The translations under genes were made by a program, and so were the position numbers. From NCBI GenBank assembly GCA_037367405.1, contig JAZKJV010003138.1:62001-126000 (forward strand): DNA of 64,000 bases, written 5' to 3'. How positions within the stretch are numbered: the first letter of the stretch is position 1; every line of letters starts with the position of its first letter. Shown here piece after piece: positions 25,601 to 37,080 of the stretch. This DNA comes from Ottelia alismoides (Eukaryota > Streptophyta > Magnoliopsida > Alismatales > Hydrocharitaceae). The notes beneath the pieces were generated by a model. It saw nothing but the letters and a program-made list of their open reading frames with translations. It had not been told where the DNA came from and ran no database searches.

Positions 25601-28600
25601 ATCGAGAAATAGATGCATAAGCCTCACTTTCCATAAAAAAACAATTTAACCAACAATATTGTGCAATATTAAGAAAACTATATTATACAACAAATCTTCA
25701 AGCATTTAAAATAGTTAAGCATTTTTTCCAATATTCCTCCAATGTCGAATAACAAAGGGTTGGATACATTTTGCTAGAGCTTTTTGCATAACCTTTAAAC
25801 TCTCATGTGAAAATGTCCATTGTTTTTTAATTTCTTAAAAATGATTGCATGGTCAATGATGTAGCCAAGTGGAATCCATAAAGGCAATTTTCCAACCATT
25901 AACTATCCCAATATCATATTTTTTTACTATATTCGATACTTACAAAAAGCTAATAATGTGAATTCAAAACTATTTTTACAAAGGACCTTCATTTGTTGGC
26001 TCAACTGGAAATTCAAGCAAAGTATCCGCCCAATGTGTAGCCTCTTTTTAAAATAAGTAAATAAAAAGGGAAACAAGAGATCATACATGGCTCAAGTTTT
26101 TTGAAAGGAAAGGGGAAAACAAAATGAACAGAAGAGGTGTATACCTCACATTGCCTCACGACCTCAAGAACGCCTTGGTCATCCAAGGCACGCGCCTTGC
26201 CTATACCACTTGAGGTTTAATCCTCAAGGCAAAAAAGCTCTATTTTGGCTCAAGCCATTCGCGTGATCATTTAAAGGCGCCTTTTACAACCATGAGATTA
26301 CTAGATAGTTTCAGAACAAAAGGCAAACACAAGAAAGCTCAATGCTTTGATCAACTCAAGAATAAGTAAGAGGGTAATAATTAGTTGAAAAAAACTCAAT
26401 ACATGTGAATATCTCAGGTCATATATGATGCCTAAAACCATTCAGATGTTTATTTAAACACTTGAGATCGATCATTTTGACCTCTTTAGTCAATCAATCC
26501 CTCTTGTCATCAATCAGACCTCATTTCTATTTTGAACTATTATTAGGAATCCTTGTGATCAAACAATTATATTCATCTGATCCATCAATTTTTGAATGTA
26601 TTTCCAATGACAATTTTAAATAGACATAATGAAAGAACTTTGGATACCCGGCCCATCAATTACACAAAGTTATCGATAAACCAAATTGATCATTGAAAAG
26701 ATACAAAACCAATGAGCCTTTCTCACATAAACAACGTATGTGAGGCTCAGTCTTCACTCTCCACACTATCACTTCGAGCTCAAAAGCTCCATTTTACCAT
26801 AGAGATTTGCTGCAACACCATATGACGCGGCACGATTTGGGGATTATGAGTAATATAAAATTTGTTGGTAGACTCTTTTTTTTAATTTTAGACCATAACT
26901 TTGTACCTGTTTAAATAAATTATTTTTTTCTAAATATGTATCTTAGATATTTAAATTAGGCATGTTAGAATTTTATTTTATTTTATTCCATTGATTTGAA
27001 AATTTTGAATTGCAAAAATATAAAACTTAGATTTTTCTCCAACATCTTTTCTTTTTCTTCCACTTTTTCTCATGGAATCATTCCTGCGATTTGACAATCC
27101 TACGAGGCATGCAAGAAAGAACAAGTTGAAATATTCTTGTTCACGTTGAGATATTTAAAAAATCAAGAATCGTTTGAAAACAAGAAAGCTGTAATAAAAA
27201 TCCTGAGAAATCTGATTTGGCAATGACGGAAACTTGAATTCAACAAAAACACAACCCAAAAGCACAAAATCTCTTCATATGAACAATCCATTAATCTTGC
27301 AGCATCGAACCTTCCGCCTTCACCAAAATAAACACCCTCAAAGTCATTGTCTAAATGATGAGGAATATCCACCATCATCAATCCCTCCAATATCCACAAT
27401 AGCGACCATGTTCTCCAACTACAGCATGCTCACCACACAAACTCTTATAATTCGAGCACAGCCTATGATATACCGTTACCCTCACTTCTCCAAGTAATAG
27501 ATACCTGCATTGCAATGCCCATCGACTGTCTGATGATGTAGGTGCCTCCCTCATAAGGGCATCACTGGAAGGGGTTTCCAATCGCACTTCAACCTGCATC
27601 ATCAATCGATCATTACATCGAGATCTCAACCTCCTCCACCGTGAAGGAGCTATGACAAATCTTATGAAGATGTCCACTCGCCATACATGCATGCAACCTA
27701 GATCCAGTCATCGATCATGCACGATCTTCACCTCAAGATCTCATGCTAGCATCAATTAATAACTGGAAGCCACCAATGCTCAAATGTGCCTCAAGGTGAT
27801 AACAGTGGTCACTCAACTGCAACTACATGAATCATCGGTGTCACTCAATCCTCACTCGAGGTGAACAACGATTGAACTGCCCATACAGCTGCAAATGATC
27901 ACCTTGCATCATCGAAAGGTGGTGGAGGAGGTGGTGGTGGTGGTAGTGGTGGTGGTAACAGTGGTGGTGGTGGAGGTAGTAGTGGTAGTAGTAGTGGTAG
28001 TGGTGGTGGTGGTAGTAGTAGTTGTGATAGTGGTGGTGGTGGTAGAAGTGGTAGTAGTTGTAGTAAAGGTGGTAGTAGTAGTAATAATTAACTTTTGAAT
28101 GAAAACAACTTTAAGGAGATATGTTATTTGAAACGAATTGACTTGTAAAGAACCACAATGCATATGTAGCAATCTAGAGCCATATAAGACGCACAAAAGC
28201 ATTGGCATATTTGCATAAATTACATATTGCTCTTATGACTGATCATCCAAACCTTAGTGCTTGAGAATCCTTGTTCATCGGATTTTCTAAGATATACTTT
28301 GCGAGAACCACGCGTTCCATCATTCATATACTTCAAATAGTTACTTTTCACGCTATGATCAGTCAATCTACGTTGTAATCAAACAAACCAAACTTCATTC
28401 TATCTTCTATTTAACATGTTCATGAGGTCAACTAGTGATATTCATATGATCCATCCACTTTTTGTCATTAACTTCTAAGGATGGTTTTTAATGTGACTTG
28501 TAAGGTGAAATGATTGATCGATCTTGCGTATATGATCAATCACATGAAATAAAATGATTGATCATCCCACTTAATGTGAATGATCGTCCAATGTACTCCA

Positions 28601-31600
28601 CTATCATTTAAATGAGTTTATTTGAATGTGATCTTGTTATTTTATTTTTTACTAATACGCTCGATATTTGTAAGGATGGACAACATTTATTTCGATTGAA
28701 TAAAAAACGTTGAAAAAGGCTCATTTTGATGATTACACACAACAAAGACAAGAGAAGATAAATTAACGTAGAAGTAAATATCATAATGTTTTGGCAATGT
28801 ATCATTATATATCATAATGGGTCTCGAGTTTCTTTCAAAAATATAATGGGTCTCAAGTAATGATTATCACCATTGATCTATTTCCCTAGATATTGATCAA
28901 AGTATCACACTATATGGTCAATGTGTCATCTTCTAGCATCGACATCGAGGAAGTTCAAAGATGTTAAATTTTCCAAGATTTGATCGATATAGTTGATGCT
29001 ATTGCTCTATCATTAAATCATCTAAGTTTCATGTTGTCGCTTGTAGCAGACAAGAAAAAAACTTGGAATGTATATTTTTAAGCTTTTAAAGATTAATTGG
29101 TTAGGCATTTTGTATAACCACTCTCAATATTAATATATTTGAATATAGCTCCAATATGAATAAATACTCATTTTTATTTAAAGCGCGCATGTTCCCCCTC
29201 CAAAATCAACATCTTAGATAAGGAGAATTTAAAACTACCAGAATTATTTCTAAAGGGAGTCACTATCCTAGAAAATAGTTAAGTGTGTAAAGTCCTCAAT
29301 GCTAAGAGCCCTATGCATCCATGCCTTGCACCATTTTTTGCGGGAAAAGTTTGCCATGTATCGAACTGGTGTTCTTTAGGTCACAAAGCAAAAGGTTTTT
29401 TACCTTTTCGGTGGTATATTGGGTGCACATCGAAAAGTTATGCATCCAAACTCCTATTTATCAAAGGAAAATATCCCTAATTACAAGTATTAAAGACTCT
29501 GAAAGACAATTAGCAAGACTGTAAAACATTCTATGTAGAGAATCTCTTGTGGTTAAGTAATACACCAATCATGACCAACCAATGAACCCATACAATGGCC
29601 ACAAGAATATCCCTCCATTGGTTCAATCAAACTAATTTGCACCAATTGACTCCCAAAATCTCTTGACACATGTTAAAATCACACCAGGATAGTCACAAGA
29701 TTCCAAGTACCATTTGAATACTCATAGGGTTAAAAAAAGTTCCACACCATCCATGTTCTCATAACATAGAGGGCAAGAGGCATTAGTCCCCTGACAGGTC
29801 TCAACCCCGCGAATACCCATCATAACTATCATTGCTGAAGTCATCAAACAAAGAGTTCTAACCTCAACAGGACCTTCTAGATCCAATACTTCGATTGCAA
29901 TCATGTGCAAAAAATAACCAGATCAAAAATCATCGAAGTCCGTAAAATCTTGTAAGCTTTCTTCATTGAGAAAGTCTCATCCAGCCATCTCTAGTGGTCA
30001 TACTCAACATCTAACCCCTCAACAAAAAAAAGGCAAAGCTTTCTCCCACCACATGGATCATGATCAAATCCATGTTGAAAATATGCCATCTCAACAAGCA
30101 TGTCATACTTGAGTCAATGACAGCAAAAATATAAGTTCTTGGCCCAATTAGACACACCTAGCTACACACACCAATCTTGATTAACACCCAACCCAAAGAG
30201 ATAGGAAAAATGATAACAAAGAGGGCTCTCTCTAGTCCAAAAATCAAAACTCATGTCACTCTTGATGATCAAACACATGGAAGACAAGATAAAATGCAAT
30301 ACTACACAAATTCCTCTCCAAAAAGTAGACAGAGACAAATCAGATAGCAAAAAGACAAAGATGCAGTCAACTCATAGATGTTACTTACTAGCTGATAGAT
30401 CAAGTTCATGTGAAGGTATTATTCATGTCACTCAAGTGTTGAGCATCCCAAACTCATGCCTTCGTCTAGTTAGCCCATAAAAACCTCTTCATTAAGTACT
30501 CGAGAGAAGACTGAGCATCCACCAAAAGCAAACGTGATAAAAGGTAGAAGATAGGGACGACAGATAGCAAGACTTTGAGAAGCACATGTTTAAGCAAATG
30601 GCCTTCCACCCAGCAAATGTATTCTCCAAATTCACAAAAGGCAGCCAATTTACCTATCAAATCTAACTCGGCTGTCAAATACAAATCCATAAAAGTAATT
30701 GGAAAGGATAAGTAGACTAGCCTAAAGCAATCCCACAACTAGATGTTTTATAAAGCACAAATGCAAACTTGGCAATTGATCTTGAACCTTCAAATGTCTC
30801 CAAAGATATCCATGAACACATAAATTTCCCTGACCTATGGCAAAACTACCATACATGAAGAGAATTGTGTCATCCTTGTATTAAAAGTATAAGAATCGAA
30901 GTCCCATCCAACAAGTGATCCCACATTGATCCTACCTTGCACAGCTCGCTCCACCATCACAAACAGAAGAGAAGTTGAAGGACAACTTTACTATACCTCA
31001 TGTTATATGTGTAAAAATCACTTTATGGATGCCTATTGACAACGATAGAACATTAATGATACAACGCTTCATCCATTGAATCCATAAATCTGAAAAGCCA
31101 TGTTTGCACTGAGACGTCCAAATCAAACTCCATTCAATGCAAGCATAGGCCTCTGAAAGTCCATCTTCCAAAACACCCCTTTGAACTTCCATCTATTCTA
31201 ATCAAGCACCACATTAGCCATAACCACTCCATCTATCAAATTATGACCCCGAATGAAAGCAAACTATGATAGAGAGGTGATGGAGAAAAGCATCCCTTTA
31301 ACCTGATTGGTCAAGATCTTGACCATGACGAGATAAATGACACATGAGGAAGCAATAGGACAAAGTCATCCACCTTCAAAACCTCCTTAAATAGGAGGAA
31401 GATAGATACAATCCCCACAACCGACCCCTCTCAATGACATTAAAAATGTTGCTCTCAATTGTTTTTCAAAAATCTTGAAAGAAGAAAATCAACAAAAAAA
31501 TCCATATGTATTAAAATCTAAAACCGCCTCCTAGACCTCCAACGACCACAAACCACAAATAACACCCAAAGCTTGCTCATGTGACAATTTTCTACAATTT

Positions 31601-34042
31601 TATCAAGCCTCTCCTTCAAGACTGTTTTTTTTGTAAAATTGAATAAGAGACATCCCTTAGTAGGTGATTACTCGCCTCTCCATTAAAACTTTCAAAATTT
31701 GTAGACAACAAAAAAATGAATAACTGCCATGAAGTTATACACTTAATATATGCATAGTTTCATATGTGAACTCTTAGATTTCCATTTAATAATCAGCTAT
31801 GGCAATAAATGTGGAGTAATATGATATTGATGTAACATGACTGTAAAATGGCAAGTTCTAAAATTCTTGAAACAATCATACAACACAAGAAAAAAATAAC
31901 CGAGGGCCTATAGTAAGGCCTGGTAGGAGGAACCTATGTATCCATAATGTCAAAATGCAAACAACAAAGTGGGATAGTATAAAAAATATGATAACCACAT
32001 GCACAATAAAAGGCAAAATTCACCAAGTTATTTGCACATGAGTTAAGCATAAAAACATGAAGCCACATGTCATATAATTTGATATATACCTTGAACCATT
32101 AAATCCATCAAAAATCGAAGTTTAACAAAACAAAAAATGGAACAAGATGGTTTTCATGGAATCGAGGCAAGACATAAACCTCGTTTATATGGATAAATGC
32201 CTATAAAAATTATAATGAAATATATACTAATGAAATTGTATATATTCTGATAAATATATAATATAAATCACTATAACATATGAATGATGAAATTATAAAG
32301 ATAGGAATACCGAATGAAAAGAAATACAAGTGTATATACTATATGCATTTTTACTAAATTTCCACCCAACCAGAGAGGGAGTATGTTGATCTTAACCATT
32401 TATATACCCCTAAAAGATTCACAAGTGTATATACTATATACTCCTGAATTCTAACCATTTAACCCATATTGAAAAACCGTCGTATGCACCCCCTCCTGTC
32501 ATACCATGCCCCAACAAGACGAGGGCATTCCCCCGCAAGGTTGTGGGGCAATGACCCCATCAAAAAAATTATTAGCGATTTTATTTTTATTCAGGTATAT
32601 GGATCTATTTGTATGGAGTAGTATGTAAACTCCCCTTGAATTATATCTTGTTTTTTTACTAACGATTAATGTTTTCTATGATATTTGCATATTTGTATGT
32701 TTAAGGGTATAACGGTAAGAGTTTATTGACATAATTGGACATATTTAATGGTAAATATGAACACGAAATTGTACAAATTTAAGCGGTCAAATTTAAGCAC
32801 TTATCTTGTATAATTATATCTTTTTTTAAAAAAGTAAAGGGTGAAATCCCGAGGTGGGGTTCACCAAAATTCATTAACGAGAGATTCAGAATACATTACC
32901 TGGAAGACCAAGAATGAAAAAGAGCCTTACAATGAGCTATTACATTTTCTGGACAGAACCTATGTCTATTAAACATAAGGTCATTCCTTCCTCTCCATAT
33001 GGCCCAAAGTGTCACAAAAGGCAAATTATATCTTGAATAACAAGACCTTTATAAACATCTAAAATTACTAATAGGACAAATGTTTTACATAAAAAATGCT
33101 CTAAAACTAAAAACACCTCGATGAATGTCTCGCCTCCGCCTCATGCTTCGATGGCCTCGGACCACCTCAACCAACTGAGGCAATAGCCTCACAAAACCCA
33201 GCTGAGGCGGCCATTCTGGAATGGTTTCCGGCCACCTCACCTCGAATAGATACGCATTTTTTAAACCATGTAAAAAACAAATGACCAACAAATGTGTATA
33301 CATAACAAATTCTCAACAAATTCAAAGACACAAACTCCTCAATTGATCAAAAGAGCCCAAGAAGATACACATAAACAAACAATGTTGCATTTAAAAAATG
33401 TGGAACACAATACATTTACAGGGCATAAATAACAAAAAAAAACATTGTGCATTATCTTCTGCGACTAAGAGTTAAAATCATTCAATGAATTAAAACAGAG
33501 CTCTATATTTTAAAGCCTTGCCCACGAACTAGTCTAAGACTTTTTCGAATCGGGAAATAAACAAGATTCATCAAACATGAAGAATGAATCCAATAAAGGG
33601 CTCGATCAAGATTCAGATTCCTCCAAGGACATAAAACAACCCCGGATCAATTCCATGCACGCAAGACATTTTTACAAACGCATCGACCTCGTATCAACGA
33701 TAATCGATCCTCAGAACACCTGAAATCATAAAAATATAACGAACCGATCGGAAACCCGTTGAGATCGTCAAACGAGTCTGATATACACATCTTCTAACGC
33801 TGCTATACGACAAGATCCTAACTTTCCACACCAATTTGCAACAATGCTTCTCAAATTCGAATCCAGCAGATCAAACAACACCAAACCGTTCTTTCTCCAA
33901 GAAGAATATTTTGCGTAATCAATACAGAGAAATCGGCATGGGCATGTATTTATAAATCTGTTAATTAGGAAGTCGACGGAAGCAAACACGTGCAGACGGT
34001 AATAGAGGAGATGGGGAAAGATATGCATCTCACCAACGCCAT
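22605..34042 (-). CDS. eEF1Bgamma: Translation elongation factor eEF1B subunit gamma
   Basis: Structural subunit of the eEF1B complex, which recharges eEF1A with GTP in the cytosol. Proposed exons (minus): 34042-34034, 25424-25275, 25195-25135, 25057-25005, 24905-24801, 24338-23813 and 22984-22605. All introns are GT-AG and phases join cleanly, giving 427 residues (family about 410-420). The N-terminal GST-like domain is at about 1-210 (FKALIVAEYTG, ETPDGPVFESNAIARYV, GHSVTLADIVMACNLY, FPHVERYFW). A Lys/Glu-rich linker spans about 214-264. The conserved C-terminal EF1G domain (NPLDLLPPS to DAKCFK) spans about 266-427. The first exon, ATGGCGTTG, encodes MAL, the invariant plant start, and joins VLHAGAGNK. 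Intron 1 is 8,609 bp. The frame is intact, so the gene is probably functional. An ATG at 25602 (MVL, weak donor) is an alternative first exon. Confidence 0.93.
23441..23485 (+). repeat. 20-bp tandem repeat in eEF1B-gamma intron 6
   Basis: ATCAAAAGCAAGCTAGAGAA is present twice in tandem (23441-23480), then partly a third time. The same 828-bp intron also carries a direct repeat of AATTATCAyTATrAAATAAAGGCTC (one unit from 23563, one from 23683). Confidence 0.8.
27918..28088 (+). repeat. GGT/AGT trinucleotide microsatellite
   Basis: An imperfect (GGT)n with AGT, GAG and TGT variants over about 170 bp. The open frames it makes (poly-Val or poly-Thr) are artefacts. It lies in intron 1 of eEF1B-gamma. 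Confidence 0.95.
29500..31480 (-). pseudogene. LINE ORF2 relic: reverse transcriptase to zinc-binding region
   Basis: Minus strand, same orientation as the host gene. From about 31380 it gives FAFIRGHNLIDGVVMANVVLD, matching the RT motif QSAFIxGRxIxDxVxxAxE. Then come an FKxDFxKAYD-like block and GFSDLWIQWMKRC near 31070. VVPIFYLLSRLL with KRFLWAN follows near 30480-30560 (family SxPxYxLS...FLW). FDFWTRESPLCYHFSYLFGL lies near 30200. Near 29920-29980 is DETFSMKKAYKIL (family DGxFSVKSAY), then CPLCYENMDGVE near 29760. Many frameshifts and stops occur and the endonuclease is absent. It is a long-dead insertion in eEF1B-gamma intron 1. Confidence 0.78.
32823..33023 (-). mobile_element. 5'-truncated LINE insertion with 11-bp target duplication
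   Basis: About 200 bp flanked by a perfect direct repeat AATTATATCTT (32812-32822 and 33024-33034). The minus strand reads LWAIWRGRNDLMFN and KALFHSW before a stop, the C-terminal WxxRN motif of plant LINE ORF2, then a 3' tail ending in A-rich sequence next to the left duplication. Severe 5' truncation with an A-rich tail and variable-length duplication is the hallmark of target-primed reverse transcription. Confidence 0.75.
33080..33270. mobile_element. Possible hAT-type element, GAGGC/GCCTC-rich
   Basis: About 190 bp rich in CCTCGxCC, CTGAGGC and CCACCTC, closing at 33270 with a hAT-like terminus (inward CATGGTTTAAAAAATGCG). This resembles the CAGGGTTTAAAAAATCGG end of the element at 55.5 kb. 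A convincing left end and target duplication were not found, so this may be only a fragment. Confidence 0.35.
34034..34042 (-). CDS. eEF1Bgamma: Exon 1 (Met-Ala-Leu) of eEF1B-gamma
   Basis: ATGGCGTTG followed by a strong donor GTGAGA. It is phase 0, exactly what exon 2 (acceptor TATATAG, first codons Val-Leu-His) needs. Plant eEF1B-gamma proteins begin MALVLH. It sits 3' of a GC-rich leader and telo-box motifs. The link across 8.6 kb is inferred from phase, residues and context, not from a transcript. Confidence 0.75.
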
Positions 34043-34149
34043 CGTGATAGGAAATCGAGGGTCCTGAGGGCGATGCGAATGCCAAAAGAACAGCAGAGGA
34101 GATCTCCTTGTTCGATCCCTCCGCGGCGGCGCACCTTATAGAATCGAGG

Positions 34150-34370
34150 CCGAAGGGGGTTTAGGGGAAGACGCGCAGCACCAGATATTAGGGTTTCTGG
34201 GCGAATTAGTAAAAACAAACGCAACTTTTTAGGAAAATTCTTGAGTGCCCCGTGCAGAAAATTGCAATTACAATAAAGCCCGGTACTGGGTCTACCGGGG
34301 ATGCCTACAGGATAGGATCCGTTTATAAGGGTGGACGGATCCGTTTGTAGGATGGTGGGCTGGAGGTGGA
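34150..34370 (-). promoter_or_regulatory. Promoter and leader of eEF1B-gamma with telo-box and site II
   Basis: On the gene strand AAACCCTAA (34196-34188) is a telo-box, and CTAAACCC follows near 34160. Upstream at 34361-34356 lies a TGGGCT/AGCCCA site II element. Telo-boxes paired with site II elements are characteristic of plant translation-apparatus and ribosomal-protein promoters. The 34043-34150 stretch is a GC-rich, pyrimidine-rich leader. No clear TATA box was seen, which is usual for this class. This supports placing the transcription start near 34.15-34.2 kb. Confidence 0.6.
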
Positions 34371-34399
34371 GGGGCGGGCTGCCGCAAATTCTCACATGA

Positions 34400-37080
34400 A
34401 TTAATAGGTTTCTATTATTCAATATTCACTTAGATTCAATCGTTTTTAAATTTAAATTTTGATTAAGATACGATTTAAACATAAATGAGTTGAATTTAGA
34501 AATAAAATTAGATTTATTTATATAAACGATCCATACCTAAATTAAGTGTGTTCATTCAGATTTCGTCGATAAAAGAACGGTTAAAATTAATATACACATA
34601 TGTCCATATGTATGCATGTGTATGCTTGAATACAACATGCATGTATGGAAGAAGTTTATTAAAAGTTAATTCTATTGGTTGTTCAGGAATAGATGTAATT
34701 TTAATTAAATGTGAAAAAAAGGCTTAGATGGCGAGATAATGTGGTTGAATTATGCAAACCAAAAATAAAGCAAATTGATAAAATATAATGTAAAAAGAAA
34801 CAAGTAATTTTATATGAAAACACAAACGAGTAAAAAGAACGACTTGGAACCTTCTCCTAATATCTTCCCTCCGTTCTCTCGATGGAGATACATGCTTTTC
34901 ATTTACCTTTGCTACTTTAAACCGGGTACAGTACAAATCTGTGTACAACCTATACCATATTCTTGCATAGCTTCAGGAAAGTATTTTACCTTTAATAGAT
35001 AGAAAAACGCACACCTCAAGTACTCATAAACACTGCAATGAAAGCAACCGGAAGAGCATTTTTTAATGTGTTTAATCAATTAATTAACAAGCTTAACTAA
35101 TCGAAATGCTTCCCTCTGAATTTGGAGGTGAAAGCGCAGAGAGTCGTAAATGATTGAAATAGTTCTTAGATGGCAATTTAGCAAATCTCAGAGTATCATT
35201 CTATAACTTGAAGACTTGCACTCACAACAATAGCTTTAAATTCTCACTTTGAAAAGAGTATCAATTTATTTGTAGACATTATGTGGTCAATGAGAAGAAA
35301 TGGACTCCTTTTATGCAAATATGACGTTCGAATGTGACGTTGTGATAACAAATATGTATAATGCAAAATCCACTTTCTTAAAAGAACTCGTCAGTCAATT
35401 ATTTTACTGGGTGGATGGATTAATAAATATAAACGTTTTGTTGACCTTGGGTCAGGCAATTGGTCGTATGTTTTGGGCATCTGAGAGGTATTATTTAGTG
35501 GAGCTTGATTGATTTAGTGTTTTTATCTGTTTACTATTTTTGTACGGGGCATGTGAAGCAAGAAACTTAGTTAGGATGCTTGTACCTCGTCGCATGCCTA
35601 TGGAGGAATCATAATCATAAGTTGCCAAGTGCTATAGAGTTATAGTGTGATATTTCACGTGAATCAAGACTGTATACTATTCATGGTTCTTGAAAATGAT
35701 AATTTTTTGAAAAGATTGGAGAGTTGCAAGCGTAGTGTGGGTGGGTTACCTAGATGTCTTCTTTTGCACAATTTACGGTACCTTGCTTTTTGTAGTTTAG
35801 CATCATGCTGAACAATTGCTCGTAATGTATCCTTTTGTGTGGATCCAACAGGAGCAGTCGCAATAGTGAGCGGCTCGTGGCCAGGATACTTTTAGTAAAT
35901 CTACAGTCTTTATGCTACAATTACTGTAGATTACTTACTTGTAGGTTTGTTTGAGATACATGTTTATGTATATGTATGTATGGACTTGGATTGTTTCATG
36001 AATCGCATGTAAATGAATGGAAGAAAGAAAAATGATTTCAAACTTTTTATGATATTTTCTCCCGCTTTTCTTATTTCAGATATGGAACTATGCATGGGAA
36101 ATTGGTTTGTCATTCGGGTCCTGGGAGGCGTCGCAGTGGATGTGGACACACACACATGGAGTTTCATTATATGGTAATATGGTTTAGAGGTTGGTGATAT
36201 GACAGTGGCATAGTGGTGGAGGAGGAACATGGAAATATAAAACGACTAGTATATGCGAAGGCAAGGAGGATTCAGGTTTTGGCACAAAGATGATGGTGTT
36301 CGAAGAATTGTGTGTGTATATAAAAGGATGATAAGACAAAGGAGATGGTGGAGTGACAAATGTTGAAGGTGGTGAAGACAACCAAGTTGGAGATGGTTTT
36401 GAACAATGGGAGTGGCGGAGGAAGGGGAAGCTATAACAATGTGAGGTGGCAGCAAATAGGATAGGGAGATGATATATTGTTGTTGTTGGCTAGTGGTAGG
36501 TGACGGTGTGGTTGTCTTTGATGTCAAAATTTGGGTATGGTAGAGGAGAGTGTGAATGAGGGTGAAGATAGATGAGAGAAAGTAAGAGGAGATGGGTGTG
36601 AAGTGTTGATTGGATGTTAGGTGGTGGTTGTGTTTGTTAGGGAACGTGGAAGAGTAGGCGTAACAATAAGGAGGAAGGGGACATGTAGATGACGGATGAA
36701 GAAGAAGTGGCGGAAAAGATGGATGTTGCTATTGGGTGGAGGTAAAATCGTTGCAGGTGTGGAAATAGAGATGGTGGAAAAGGAAGAGGATTGAGGAAAT
36801 GGTGGAGAAAGGAAGGATCATAAGAGGAGGGCGACAATGAGAAGGGGTGGTGGAGGGGATGATCGCGACGACGACTAGGAGGAGATTATAAAAGCAGCAA
36901 CATCATGCAGAGATGGGTTGGTTTTTGGAATTAGTGAACTGGAAACAACAATAACAAAAACTTTGTATGACTTTGAGATGAAGGATGAAGAATAAGAGGT
37001 CGAGAAGACCGATGTTGGTGTTTGGTGAAGGAGAAGTTGTCTCAGGTGTAGACACAGAGAAGGTGGGGATGAAGTGGATA
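34400..37080. other. No recognised gene; low-complexity GGTGG/GGAGG region
   Basis: 34400-36100 is AT-rich without a supported gene. 36180-36860 is strongly purine-biased on the plus strand (GGTGGAGGAGG, GATGGTGG, AGGAGATGG), which produces Ser/Pro/His-rich open frames on the minus strand. These frames have no domain and overlap each other. Confidence 0.5.

Larger units (their letters stand above)
25425..34033 (-). other. Intron 1 of eEF1B-gamma, 8.6 kb, filled with transposon debris
   Basis: Begins GTGAGATGC and ends TATATAG. Its contents are a LINE ORF2 relic (about 29500-31480), a 5'-truncated LINE insertion (32823-33023), possible hAT termini (26294 and 33270), GATCAATC-rich stretches (26.5 and 28.5 kb) and a GGT microsatellite (27918-28088). 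No other gene was recognised on either strand inside the intron. Confidence 0.65.

Noticed and set aside
25402..25602. Start of eEF1B-gamma at the ATG at 25602 (Met-Val-Leu)
   Set aside because: The weaker candidate. Its donor is GTTGCC, the second residue is wrong for the family, and there is no leader or promoter-like context, whereas 34042 has all of these. Kept only as a possible alternative first exon.
27895..28208. Poly-Val and poly-Thr open frames
   Set aside because: Simple translation of a GGT microsatellite.
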